Origin: Planctomycetia bacterium
GTDB lineage: Bacteria > Planctomycetota > Planctomycetia > Pirellulales > UBA1268
DNA length: 47,560 nucleotides
NCBI GenBank assembly: GCA_009926295.1
Contig: RFPF01000001.1
Location: forward strand, 1-47,560
Direction: 5' to 3'
Part shown: positions 34,434 through 43,339 of the stretch, piece after piece
Numbering within the stretch: position 1 is the stretch's first letter
Layout: each line of letters starts with the position of its first letter
Made by a program: the position numbers and the translations under genes
The notes under the pieces: generated by a model
What the model was told of the DNA's origin: nothing
The model's input: only the letters and a program-made list of their open reading frames with translations
The model's database searches: none

Positions 34434-34945
34434 CGAAACGCGTGGCGGAAGCCGTCAACTGCACCTGCGGATACCGGGGGCCGGCCATCGACGTGGCAGG
34501 CCGGCTCGTCTGCCCGATCTGCCGCACCCCGGCCATGGCGGCGACTCCCACCCGCGTGGAGCCGTCTGCTGCTGCGCCGCCGGCATCGTCCCGGTCGCCG
34601 ACACCGGTGGCCGTCCCCCAGACGCTCCGCATCCCCTGCCCCCGCGGCCACCTGCTCAAGGCCGGCGCGCACATGCTCGGGCAGCAGGTCGTTTGCCCCG
34701 AATGCAACGAGATGTTTCTCCTCCGCGAGTCCGACAGTGTCGAGGGCCGCCGGCGGGAGGAGCAGGTCCGGCGAGCCGCCGAGGAGCGGATCGCCAGGGT
34801 ATGGCTCGTGCGCTCGGTCTGGGCCGCCGCGATCATCGTCGCGGGGCTCGTCGGGATGGTCGCATTCAGCTTCGCGAGGCGCGTGCCCGGACAGCGGCCA
34901 GGCGATCCGCCCAGCGTCCCGGATCCCGCGGCTCGAACCGAGTGA
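34430..34945 (+). CDS. Zinc-ribbon, single-pass membrane protein
   Basis: A 171-residue protein starting at GTG 34430, in a GTGA overlap with the ABC transporter. It has two putative metal sites: CTCGYRG...CPIC (Cys11, 13, 28, 31), and CPRGH...CPEC (Cys70, His74, Cys89, Cys92). A linker rich in Pro and Ser joins them. One membrane helix (about 124-148, VRSVWAAAIIVAGLVGMVAF) is near the C-terminus, preceded by a charged stretch, so the ribbons face the cytoplasm. The family is not known to me. The overlap makes a shared role with the transporter plausible. Its last 80 nt overlap the convergent rhamnulokinase 3' end. Confidence 0.7.
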   Translation: MTKRVAEAVNCTCGYRGPAIDVAGRLVCPICRTPAMAATPTRVEPSAAAPPASSRSPTPVAVPQTLRIPCPRGHLLKAGAHMLGQQVVCPECNEMFLLRESDSVEGRRREEQVRRAAEERIARVWLVRSVWAAAIIVAGLVGMVAFSFARRVPGQRPGDPPSVPDPAARTE

Positions 34946-36362
34946 TCTCGAAGCTGTCGCGAACCACCGCCCGCACGCTCCGCAGGTCGACGGAGCCGTC
35001 GCGCGCGAGGAGCTGCACGAGCAGGTTGCCGATCGCCGTCGCCTCGACGGGACCGGCGAGCACGGGCCGGCCGGTGGCGTCGGCGATCATCTGGCACAGC
35101 AGGGCGTTTTTCACACCCCCGCCCACGACGTGGATTCGGGCCACCCGCCGCCCGAGCAGGTCGTCGAGTTCCGCGAGCGTCGTGGAAACGGCCGCCGCCA
35201 CGCTCTCGAGCGCCGTGCGGACGACGGCTGCCGTCGACTACGGCACCGGCTCGCCCGACTCGCTCGCCAGCGTGCGGATCGCCTCGGGCATGTCGGGAGG
35301 GGCCACGAGGCTCGGGTGGTTGGGATCGACGAGCGTGCCGAGCGACGGCGCCTCCGCCGCGAGCGCCGTGAGCTGCTCCCACGTCCAGTCCTTGCCAGCC
35401 CGCTGCCAGCTCACCCGGCACTGCTGCACGAGCCACAGGCCGCACACGTTCTTGAGGAGCCGCGTCGTGCCGCCGATGCCACCCTCGTTGGTGAAGTTGC
35501 GGGCAAGGCACTCGGGCGTGACGAGCGGCCGGTCGAGTTCGGCCCCGACGAGCGCCCATGTCCCGAGACTCACGTAGCACCAGTCGGGCCTGGGGCTCGG
35601 TGGTTCCGGGGCCGGAACGGCCGCGACGGCGCTCGCCGTGTCGTGCGTGCCCGGCACCACCACCGCCACTCCCGCCAGCCCGGTCTCGGCCACGACCTCG
35701 GCCCGCAGGCCGCCGAGCGACGTTCCCGGCTCGACGAGCGGCCCGAACACACGTCGCGGCAGGCCGAGGCGGTCGAGGAGCCCCGCGGCCCAGTCGCGGG
35801 CCCGCGGGTCGTAACACTGCGACGTCGAGGCATTGGTGTGCTCGTTCGCCGCCTGCCCCGAGAGCAGCCAGTGGAAGATGTCGGGGATCATGAGCAGGCG
35901 GTCGGCCGCCGCGAGCACGCTCGAATTCCGCTCCTGCATGGCGAGGAGCTGGTAGAGCGAATTGATCTCCATGAACTGCAGCCCAGTGGCGGCGAAGATC
36001 TCGGGCCGCGGCACGACCGCCTCGGCGGCGGCGAGCATGCCGCGGGTGCGGGAGTCGCGGTAGCAGACGGGGTTGGCCAGGAGCGCACCGTCCGCACCGA
36101 GAAACGAGAAATCCACACCCCACGTGTCGACGCCCACCGTCTTCACGGCCGCCCCGTGACGTGCACCCGCCTTCCGCAGGCCCGCCACGACCTCCTGCCA
36201 GAGCCGGACGAGATCCCACACCAGTTCGCCCGCCAGTGACACCGGGCCGTTGTCGAAGCGGTGGATCTCCTCCAGTTCGAGGAGCCGACCGTCGAACGCG
36301 CCGGAAACGACACGTCCTCCCGAGGCCCCGAGATCGACCGCCAGTGCCACACTTCGCGTCAT
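34866..36362 (-). pseudogene. rhaB: Rhamnulokinase interrupted by one in-frame TAG
   Basis: The two parts are in the same frame and fit one rhamnulokinase of about 498 residues, which phosphorylates L-rhamnulose in rhamnose catabolism. From ATG 36362: VALAVDLGASGGRVVSGAFD, VDTWGVDFSFLGADGALLA, EHTNASTSQCYDP, VVVPGTHDTASAVAAVPAPE, CYVSLGTWALVGAELDRPLV, and NFTNEGGIGGTTRLLKNVCG. Codon 375 is TAG (35238-35240), after ASESGEPVP. Reading on in the same frame gives ALESVAAAVSTTLAELDDLL, then IHVVGGGVKNALLCQMIADA and ATAIGNLLVQLLA, the normal FGGY C-terminal domain. So one base change explains the break. The shortened protein would lack part of the ATP-binding domain. TAG is used as a normal stop in neighbouring genes. 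Confidence 0.9.
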
Positions 36363-36522
36363 ATGCCCGTCCCATCCTCCAGCGCCGGGGTGAGGATGAC
36401 AGACTACCCCAGCACCGCGATCGGGCAATTCGGCCGCGGCATCTCCGATTTCCACGCGACCCCGGGATGGCCGCCCGATCAGGGTCGCGAAATCCGCCCT
36501 CAGACCATATGGTTAAGTCGTC

Positions 36523-37245
36523 ATGTCGACCGCAGACGAAGCAGCACCCCAGTCCCCGGAATTCCTCGCCGAACTCGCCCGGGCCAGCGCGAGCCTCGAG
36601 TCGGCGGAGCCGCCCGAGATCATCCGCTGGGCCGCCGAACGCTTCGGCGACCGGCTCACGATGGCGACCGCCTTCGGCCCCGAAGGCTGCGCGATCATCC
36701 ATTGGCTGGCGGCCGTCGCCCCGCGGACGTACGTGTTCAACCTCGAGACGGGATACCAGTTCAAGGAAACGCTGGACCTTCGCGACCGCCTCGCCAAGCG
36801 CTACGGCCTCGAGGTCGCCCTCGAGGCGCCGGACACGGACGTCGAGGAATATGAGCGGCTGCACGGCGGGCCGCTCCACCACACCGATCCGAATCGCTGC
36901 TGCCACGATCGCAAGATCGTGGTGATCAGGAGGGTTCTCGCCAATTTCGACGCCTGGATGAGCGGCATCCGCCGCGACCAGAGCGCGGACAGGTCGGTCG
37001 CGCCGATCGTGGGCTGGGACGCGAAGTTCGGCGTGGTCAAGGTCTCGCCCCTGGCGAACTGGACCAAGGCCAAGGTCTGGGACTTCATCGTCAGGGAGAA
37101 CATCCCCTACAACCCGCTGCATGATTCGGGCTACGTGAGCATCGGCTGCTGGCCGTGCACCCGCGCGATCACCGCCGGCGAGGACGAACGCGCCGGCCGC
37201 TGGAGCGGGACCGCGAAAACCGAATGCGGTCTGCATTCGAAGTAG
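36523..37245 (+). CDS. cysH: [4Fe-4S] adenylyl-sulfate (APS) reductase
   Basis: A 240-residue enzyme reducing activated sulfate to sulfite in assimilatory sulfur metabolism. The nucleotide site is TMATAFGPEGCAIIHWLAAV with the downstream VFNLETGYQFKETLDLRDRL. Four iron-sulfur ligands are present: Cys126-Cys127 (NRCCHDRK) and Cys209/Cys212 (GCWPC). This CC...CXXC set marks APS-using plant/bacterial-type enzymes and is absent from the PAPS-specific enterobacterial type. The catalytic Cys235 is in TECGLHSK near the end. The 160 nt upstream, shared with the divergent rhaB, show no clear promoter. ATG 36523 is the first start after that gap. It converges with the kinase, 14 nt apart. Confidence 0.93.
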   Translation: MSTADEAAPQSPEFLAELARASASLESAEPPEIIRWAAERFGDRLTMATAFGPEGCAIIHWLAAVAPRTYVFNLETGYQFKETLDLRDRLAKRYGLEVALEAPDTDVEEYERLHGGPLHHTDPNRCCHDRKIVVIRRVLANFDAWMSGIRRDQSADRSVAPIVGWDAKFGVVKVSPLANWTKAKVWDFIVRENIPYNPLHDSGYVSIGCWPCTRAITAGEDERAGRWSGTAKTECGLHSK

Positions 37246-37259
37246 GACGGGGCGGACGC

Positions 37260-38738
37260 CTATGTCCTGGCGATGGCCTCGAGGAGGCCGGCCATGTCGG
37301 CCGGTTTCATGGGCATCATGGCGGTCTTGCGGCGCTCGTCGGTGAGTGCCCGCGACGCCAGGTCGGCCTGCCGCGGGCCCACGAGCAGGATCGCCGGCAC
37401 GGCCGAGTAGAAGTGGTCGCTCGACAGCCTGTTGAACGCCTCGAGCGCCGCTTCCCCGAGGTTCTGCGCGCTGATCACGAGGCAGTCGGCCGGGAGGGGC
37501 GTCGCGGAAAATCGGCCCAGCGCCCGCTGGGGGTTCTCCGTCAGCAGGACACGGTATCCCATCCCTCCGAACAGCTGCCTCAGCACGCCCTGCGGCTTCT
37601 CTCCGGCCTCCACGACCATGACGGCGCCCCGACCGGGGGCCGCCGACGGCCCGGACGCCGATGCCGTCGGCAGGGTCGCCGACGCGGGAGCCGCGGGGCT
37701 CGCCGCCCCGCCCGCGCGGCAGTACTTCTCCACCAGCGGCTCGAGGGCCCGCTGCACGTCGGCCACCGTCTGCCAACGTTCCATCGGATCGAGGGCGGTC
37801 ATCCGCGTCACGACATCGACGATGTCGCGGGGCACGTCCGGCGCCGCCGAGTGCAACGGCGTGATCGACGTGTAGCGCCGCGGATCGCCGCGCTCGGCAC
37901 GGTCGCGGGTCTCCTTGAGCGCCGGCTTGCCGGAGAAGGCGAGGTAGGCGATCGTGCCGAGGAAGAAGATGTCGCTCCGCAGGCTGTCGTCCTTCATCCC
38001 GGCGAGCTTCTCGAGCGTCGCGTAGTCGATGGTGCGGGGCTGCTCCATCTTCCCCAGCGACTTGTCGCCCGTCGCGGCGTCGACGCCTGCGAGCCCGAAA
38101 TCCACGAGTTTGGCGCGGCCCGTCGCCGACACGAGCACGTTGGACGCCTTGAGATCGCGGTGCGTGAGACCCCGGCGGTGGGCGTAGTCGAGCCCGGCGA
38201 GCATCTGCGCGAGGATGTCGACCGCATGGGGAACGTCGACCGCCCCGCGAATCCGCACCAGCTCCCGCAGCGTCTGCCCCTCCACGAACTCCATCGTGAT
38301 GTAGCTCGTGTTGTTCTGCTGTCCGACATCCTCGATGGCGACGATGTTGGGATGCCGCAGGAGCCGGCCCATCTCGCCCTCGCGGCGGAACGCCTTGCAC
38401 TTTTCCTGGTCCGCGCTGAACCGGCTGCGCAGCACCTTCACGGCGATCGTGGCGAGCGTGTCGACGTTTCTCGCCCGATATACCCGCGCGAACGAACCGG
38501 CGCCGACCTGGTAGAGGATCTTGGCGCTCCCGAAGAAGAATCCATTGCGGTCGCCACGCAGGAGCCGCTCGAGCTGGTAGCTCGTGAGCAGTTCGCGGCG
38601 GACGAGCGCGGCGCCGAGCGCCTCGAGCGGCACGTTCTGGCCCCCGAGTTCCGCCCACACCTCCTGCAGGTCGCCCGGACCGAAGAGCATGAGTTCCTGG
38701 GCCCGGCTGGCGAGTTCCTCGGCCGTGGTGGGTTTCAT
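37260..38738 (-). CDS. Ser/Thr protein kinase with C-terminal receiver-like domain
   Basis: A 492-residue cytosolic kinase of the Hanks type. Residues 1-70 form a lead-in (LVRRELLTSYQLERLLRGDR) typical of planctomycete kinases. The kinase domain has the Gly-loop VGAGSFARVYRA (78-89), Lys101 in IAVKVL, HRDLKASN (193-200) and DFGLAG (213-218), all intact. After an Ala/Pro/Ser linker (340-370) comes a domain of about 120 residues resembling a response-regulator receiver (VMVVEAGEKPQGVLRQLFGG, ending KTAMMPMKPADMAGLLEAIA). It keeps the Lys of the KP pair, but I cannot find the phospho-accepting Asp at the expected strand (ADCLVISAQN). So the receiver is likely a binding or dimerising module. Confidence 0.88.
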   Translation of the reverse strand: MKPTTAEELASRAQELMLFGPGDLQEVWAELGGQNVPLEALGAALVRRELLTSYQLERLLRGDRNGFFFGSAKILYQVGAGSFARVYRARNVDTLATIAVKVLRSRFSADQEKCKAFRREGEMGRLLRHPNIVAIEDVGQQNNTSYITMEFVEGQTLRELVRIRGAVDVPHAVDILAQMLAGLDYAHRRGLTHRDLKASNVLVSATGRAKLVDFGLAGVDAATGDKSLGKMEQPRTIDYATLEKLAGMKDDSLRSDIFFLGTIAYLAFSGKPALKETRDRAERGDPRRYTSITPLHSAAPDVPRDIVDVVTRMTALDPMERWQTVADVQRALEPLVEKYCRAGGAASPAAPASATLPTASASGPSAAPGRGAVMVVEAGEKPQGVLRQLFGGMGYRVLLTENPQRALGRFSATPLPADCLVISAQNLGEAALEAFNRLSSDHFYSAVPAILLVGPRQADLASRALTDERRKTAMMPMKPADMAGLLEAIART

Positions 38739-38899
38739 GGGAGGGTCACGATGCCGGGAATGTTCGCAAAAACCTCATAATTCCATCGTTTCCGCGCAAC
38801 TGCAAGGGTTTCGCGCAGGCTGGGGAGGCAGGGTGATCTGGAGCCGGGCACTGCGGTCCTGCTACAAGCCCCGTCCGCCCGGAACCAGGCAGGCACACG

Positions 38900-41800
38900 A
38901 TGCAGGAGGAACGTCAGCCCGCGCACCGAGCGGCCCGGCGGCATTCGCCGAGGTCGGCCGTCGGCGGCAGCGCGGCTGGAGTCGTCTGCGCGTTGCTCGC
39001 TGCCGCCGCGAGGCTCTCTGCGGCCACGATCGAGGAGGCTTTCGAGGGCCCGCAGACCTCGTGGGCCGTATCCGACTCGGATGTCCATCATCGCATTATC
39101 TCCCACGCCCGCTCGCGGGAGTCTCCACACCGCGGCGCGGCGTGCGAGCGATTCGTGATCGAGGCCTCGGCGGGCACGAGGCTCCGGCTCACGACCCCCC
39201 TCGGCGAGGCCCGCGTGATCGACGAGTGGAAGGCCTCGCTCTGGGTTCGGTCGGAGCGGCCCGATGTTCGGCTCTCGGCACGGGTGCGGCTGCCGAACTT
39301 CGTCGCCGCGAAGACGGGCGAGCCCGTCGAGGTGCTCGTGCCAGGCACGATTTCCCGGGATTCCGACCGCTGGGAACTCCTCGAAGTGGAAGGGCTCGCG
39401 TCCGGGCTGAAACGGCAGCTCCCCGCCATCCGTGCGGAGCACGGCCCGACGGGCGACCTCGCGGGGGCGGTCGTCACCCACCTCGTGCTCGACATCTACT
39501 CCGGCCCCGGCCGCTACGACGTCGCGGTCGACGACCTCCTCGTGCTCGGCAGCGTCACCACCGCCACCGCGGCGGTCGGTGGAGGACCCACAGTCGCGCC
39601 CCAGGGTTCGCCATCGGCCCGCACCGATCCCGGCGTGCTGCCGGCACAGTTCGCGGCTCCTGCCACGGACGGCCCGCCGCCTCGGGCCGTCGTCTCCTCC
39701 GGGCCGGCCGAGCCGCCGAGCGGCATCAACCGCGGCGTGCTCGAGGTCGGCGGCCTGCCCTTCTTTCCCCGATCACTCGACCACAACGGCGAGCCGCTCG
39801 AGGTGATCGCGGCGCTCGGCTTCAACTGTGTGCGGCTCGCGACGCCAGCGTCGAGCGACATCCTCGCGGAAGCCCGTCGGGCCGGCCTGTGGGTGATATG
39901 CCCTCCACCGGTGCTGCCCGACGTCGACATCCGCGATCCCGACTCGCTGCCGGTCTTTTCCTCGACCTGGGATCGCGTGCTGCTCTGGGACCTCGGCGGC
40001 GGCCTCGCCGAGGGCGACGTCGAGGATCTCGCCGAACGGGCACGGAGAGTGCGGGCCTGCGACCCACGGGCGGGCCGCGGCCTCGTCGCGTCGGCCGATT
40101 CCGGCCTGCGGGCCATCTCGCGGCACGTCGACATGCTCGTGGCCCGCCGCACGGTGCTCGGCACGAGCCTCGAACTCGACGACTACCTGACGTGGCTCAA
40201 GGAACGGCCGCGCATCAGCCGGCCGGGTACGCCGATCATCGCGACCCTGTCGACCGAGCTCGATCCGCGCACGGCACGTCAGGCGCAGGCTCTCGCCGGC
40301 ATCGGCGGTCGCGGCCTGGCCGTCGACCCGGAGAGCCTCACGCTCGCCGCCTTCACGGCCGTGGCCGCCGGCAGCCGCGGCATCCTCTTCGCGTCGTCGC
40401 GACGCATCGACGGCGACGACCGCGAGTCGCGGGCCCGGGCCGCCGCCGCGCGGGCCGTGAACCTCAAGCTCAAGGTCCTCGAGCCGTGGGGGGCCGCGGG
40501 CAGGCACTCGGCCACCGCGCAGGCCAGCGACGCGGAGGTGAAGGCGGTCGTGATCGAGGCGGCCCGTGCGAGGATGGTGCTCGTCTGGCGGGGCGTGCAG
40601 GGGTCGCAGGTGGTGGCGCGGCACTACGCCGGCGACCTTCCCGACGACAACGCCTCGCTCACGCTCCTCGTGCCAGGCGTGCCCGAGGCACACCAGGCCT
40701 GGGAGGTGCACCCCGGCGGCCTGCGGCCCGCCCGCCAGAAGCGGGTCACGGGGGGCGTGTCGATCGTGCTCGACGGTTTCCGCTCGTCGGGGCTCCTGCT
40801 CCTGAGCGGCGAGCCGGCCGTGACCGGGCACGTGCAGGAACGCGTCCGGGACCTCGCTCCGATCGCGCTGGCCTCGGCTCGCGCACAGGCGGCGATCGTG
40901 CTCTCCGACGGCGCGGAGATGCTCGCCCGGCTGCCTCCCGCGGCGCTCGGGCACCTCCCGGCCGCCCGGATGCTCGGTGAGGCGCAGAGGGCGGCCGCCG
41001 AAGGCGAGGGGCTCGCGGCGACCGACCCGGCCGCGGCCCTCGCGCGGTTCGAGCGCGCCATCGCGATCGGGGGCCAGTTCGAACGACTCACCTGGGAGCG
41101 AGGCGTCGTGGCCACGGGATCACTCGTCGCCGGCCCGCTTTCGACGTCCGACGCCACGCTCGCCGAGCACTGGCGATTCATCGACGCCCTCGGGGGGGTG
41201 GTGGCTGGCGAGAATCTCGTCGCGGGCGGCGGCATGGAACGGATCGAGGACCTCGCCGGAACCGGCTGGCGGCACTTCGCGCTTCCCCAGGCCGACCTGC
41301 GCACGGCCGTCGAAATCGCCCGCAGCAAGCCCGCGGGGGGAGCCGCCAGCCTGCGGATGCGGGCCGAGGCCGCGGATCCAGCCGTGACTCCGGAGGTGGT
41401 GGAGACACCGCCGGTGTGGATCACGACGCCGCCGATCAATCCGCCCACCGGGAAGCTCCTCGAAATCGAGGCCCGGGTGTGGGTGCCGAAGCGGATCACG
41501 GGGAGCGTCGACGGCCTGCTCGTGTTCGATTCCCTCGGCGGACCCGCGCTCGCCGAGCGGGTGGGGCCGTCGTCCGACTGGCGGCGGCTCGTGCTCTACC
41601 GCATCGTTCCAGCCGACGCGGCCGGAGAGCCCCTCACCATCACCTTCGCCCTCACCGGCATCGGCGAGGCACGCATCGACGAGGTCGCCGTACGTGTTCT
41701 CGACCGTGCCGGCGCGGGGCCCAACGCCACGGTGGTGTCGACGGTGCCGGCGCCGGCAGGCTCCCGTCCCTTTCCACAGCCGGGGGAGCTCCTCGGCCCC

Positions 41801-42025
41801 GCCACGATTCCCACGGCACTGCCCGGACCGGTCGCTCCCCGCAAGCCCGCGCAAACAGCGGCCGAGGCCGACGCGGTGCGACCGCTGCCGGCGGTGCCCC
41901 AGTGGCCGGGAATGAGCCTCGAATGGCCGAAAATCCTCCCCTTCGGCTCGCCGGCGACCGCGCCGCCTCCCGGACCGGGCGGCGGCCGGATCGACCCCTT
42001 CAAGCGGGCCCGGGCCCAGCAGTAG
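38900..42025 (+). CDS. Large secreted protein, possible glycoside-acting or carbohydrate-binding
   Basis: A 1041-residue protein, ATG 38900. A basic N-terminus is followed by a signal segment (SAAGVVCALLAAAARLSAAT). Residues 45-225 are a beta-sandwich-like region similar in type to carbohydrate-binding modules (DEWKASLWVRSERPDVRLSA, DSDRWELLEVEGLASGLKRQ). After a Pro/Thr linker, 275-520 look like a TIM-barrel with no obvious catalytic acids (GLPFFPRSLDHNGEPLEVIA, FNCVRLATPASSDILAEARR). A second sandwich-like region lies at 770-950. The tail is Pro-rich. I know this architecture only as planctomycete hypothetical proteins. Its end overlaps the convergent plsC by 26 nt. Confidence 0.75.
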   Translation: MQEERQPAHRAARRHSPRSAVGGSAAGVVCALLAAAARLSAATIEEAFEGPQTSWAVSDSDVHHRIISHARSRESPHRGAACERFVIEASAGTRLRLTTPLGEARVIDEWKASLWVRSERPDVRLSARVRLPNFVAAKTGEPVEVLVPGTISRDSDRWELLEVEGLASGLKRQLPAIRAEHGPTGDLAGAVVTHLVLDIYSGPGRYDVAVDDLLVLGSVTTATAAVGGGPTVAPQGSPSARTDPGVLPAQFAAPATDGPPPRAVVSSGPAEPPSGINRGVLEVGGLPFFPRSLDHNGEPLEVIAALGFNCVRLATPASSDILAEARRAGLWVICPPPVLPDVDIRDPDSLPVFSSTWDRVLLWDLGGGLAEGDVEDLAERARRVRACDPRAGRGLVASADSGLRAISRHVDMLVARRTVLGTSLELDDYLTWLKERPRISRPGTPIIATLSTELDPRTARQAQALAGIGGRGLAVDPESLTLAAFTAVAAGSRGILFASSRRIDGDDRESRARAAAARAVNLKLKVLEPWGAAGRHSATAQASDAEVKAVVIEAARARMVLVWRGVQGSQVVARHYAGDLPDDNASLTLLVPGVPEAHQAWEVHPGGLRPARQKRVTGGVSIVLDGFRSSGLLLLSGEPAVTGHVQERVRDLAPIALASARAQAAIVLSDGAEMLARLPPAALGHLPAARMLGEAQRAAAEGEGLAATDPAAALARFERAIAIGGQFERLTWERGVVATGSLVAGPLSTSDATLAEHWRFIDALGGVVAGENLVAGGGMERIEDLAGTGWRHFALPQADLRTAVEIARSKPAGGAASLRMRAEAADPAVTPEVVETPPVWITTPPINPPTGKLLEIEARVWVPKRITGSVDGLLVFDSLGGPALAERVGPSSDWRRLVLYRIVPADAAGEPLTITFALTGIGEARIDEVAVRVLDRAGAGPNATVVSTVPAPAGSRPFPQPGELLGPATIPTALPGPVAPRKPAQTAAEADAVRPLPAVPQWPGMSLEWPKILPFGSPATAPPPGPGGGRIDPFKRARAQQ

Positions 42026-42677
42026 ACCGCGCCCGGCGCGCGGCCGCGTCCAGCCTGCCGAGACGATCCGCGCACTCCTCGACCAGCGCCCGCTCGTCGA
42101 GGGCGGCGATCTCGGCCGTCCCGATCAGCCGTCCAAATTCGAGTCGGATCCGTCCTGGACGGGGCAGGGTCCGCGTTTTCGGCCAGCACTCCCACGCGCC
42201 CACGATCGCGACCGGAACGATCGGAACCCGCGCCCGCTTCGCCAGCAGCGCGAAGCCGCTCTTGAGCTCCCCGAGCCGCCCATCGGCCGTGCGCGTGCCC
42301 TCGGGAAAGATGATGACCGCCGCCCCTTCCTCCAGCCTCCGGATCACCGTCTTCATCGCCGCCACCGCCGAAGCCTCGCGGTCGATCGGAATCGCGTCGA
42401 GCGCGGTGATCACCGCCCCGAACGGCTTGAAGGAATAGAGAGAGCTGCGGGCCAGGCTCGAGAGCCGCCGATCACACGCCAGCCCGAGGAGCAACGGGTC
42501 GAGGTGGCTCTGGTGGCTCGAGAGCACGATCAGGCCACCCTCGCGCGGCAACGGCTCGGCGAACCGCACCCGCACGCCGAACACCGCCACGCCGAGCGCG
42601 CGGCACACGATCCAGAGAACCGAGTAGAGCCATCGGCCGAACGTGCTGTGGCCCCGTGGCCGGCGAGCCCCGGTCAT
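42000..42677 (-). CDS. plsC: 1-acyl-sn-glycerol-3-phosphate acyltransferase
   Basis: A 225-residue membrane-associated enzyme that adds the second acyl chain to lysophosphatidate in phospholipid synthesis. The catalytic HX4D motif is HQSHLD (His55 to Asp60) and the glycerophosphate-binding motif is FPEGTRTADGRL (Phe124 onward). A hydrophobic N-terminal segment, LYSVLWIVCRALGVAVFGVR, matches the family's membrane-contact helix. ATG 42677 overlaps the cytidylate kinase stop (ATGA), and these two genes together act on phospholipid and CTP supply; such pairing is common. Length is typical. Confidence 0.92.
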   Translation of the reverse strand: MTGARRPRGHSTFGRWLYSVLWIVCRALGVAVFGVRVRFAEPLPREGGLIVLSSHQSHLDPLLLGLACDRRLSSLARSSLYSFKPFGAVITALDAIPIDREASAVAAMKTVIRRLEEGAAVIIFPEGTRTADGRLGELKSGFALLAKRARVPIVPVAIVGAWECWPKTRTLPRPGRIRLEFGRLIGTAEIAALDERALVEECADRLGRLDAAARRARSTAGPGPA

Positions 42678-43339
42678 GGACGGCACGCGGACGGGCGCCG
42701 CGATTCGACGAGGGCGGCGAGCCGCTCGACGACATCCTCCGGGGAGAGAGCGTCGGTATCGAGCAGGATCGCATCGTCTGCCGCCGCCAGAGCCCCGACG
42801 GGACGCGACCGGTCTCCCTCGTCGCGCCGCGCCTGCGACGCCAGCACCTGCTCGAGCGTGGCCGCGGAGCCGCGGGCCTCCTCTTCGCGATGGCGACGGC
42901 GGGCCCGCTCCTCGGCCGAGGCGGTGAGGAACACCTTGACCTCGGCATGCGGAAACACGACCGAGCCCTGATCGCGTCCCTCCGTGACGACGTCGACGCC
43001 CTCGGCCATGCGCCGCTGCACCCGCTTCATCGCCTCGCGCACGGCGGGCGCGTCCGCAACGGGCCGCGTGGCCTCCGTGATCCGCTCGGTGCGGATCTCG
43101 ACCGACACGTCGCGGCCGTCGACGAACACGCGGCCGTCGGAGAACACGATCCCGATCGACTCGGCGAGGGCCGCGATCGCGGCCGCGTCGGCGAGCGAGA
43201 GCCCGCGTTCCAGGGCGACGAGCGTCACCGCGCGATACATCGCGCCGGTGTCGAGGTAGCACCAGCCGAGTCGCCGCGCAAGCGCGCGGGCCGCGGAGCT
43301 CTTGCCGGCGCCGGCCGGGCCGTCGAGGGTGATGATCAT
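42674..43339 (-). CDS. cmk: Cytidylate (CMP/dCMP) kinase
   Basis: A 221-residue nucleoside monophosphate kinase recycling CMP and dCMP to the diphosphates. P-loop GPAGAGKSSAARALARRL at 7-24, then WCYLDTGAMYRAVTLVALER, SVEIRTERITEATRPVADAP and VVTEGRDQGSVVFPHAEVKV, the last being the CMK signature, with Gln in place of the usual Ile of EGRDIG. The tail DDAILLDTDALSPEDVVERL is standard. ATG 43339 overlaps the upstream gene's stop by 4 nt, and its own stop overlaps plsC, so all three are one operon. Confidence 0.94.
   Translation of the reverse strand: MIITLDGPAGAGKSSAARALARRLGWCYLDTGAMYRAVTLVALERGLSLADAAAIAALAESIGIVFSDGRVFVDGRDVSVEIRTERITEATRPVADAPAVREAMKRVQRRMAEGVDVVTEGRDQGSVVFPHAEVKVFLTASAEERARRRHREEEARGSAATLEQVLASQARRDEGDRSRPVGALAAADDAILLDTDALSPEDVVERLAALVESRRPSACRP

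Noticed and set aside
35238..35240. Recoded TAG (pyrrolysine or suppression) in rhaB
   Set aside because: No supporting element was seen, and TAG ends normal genes nearby; a nonsense mutation or sequence error is simpler.
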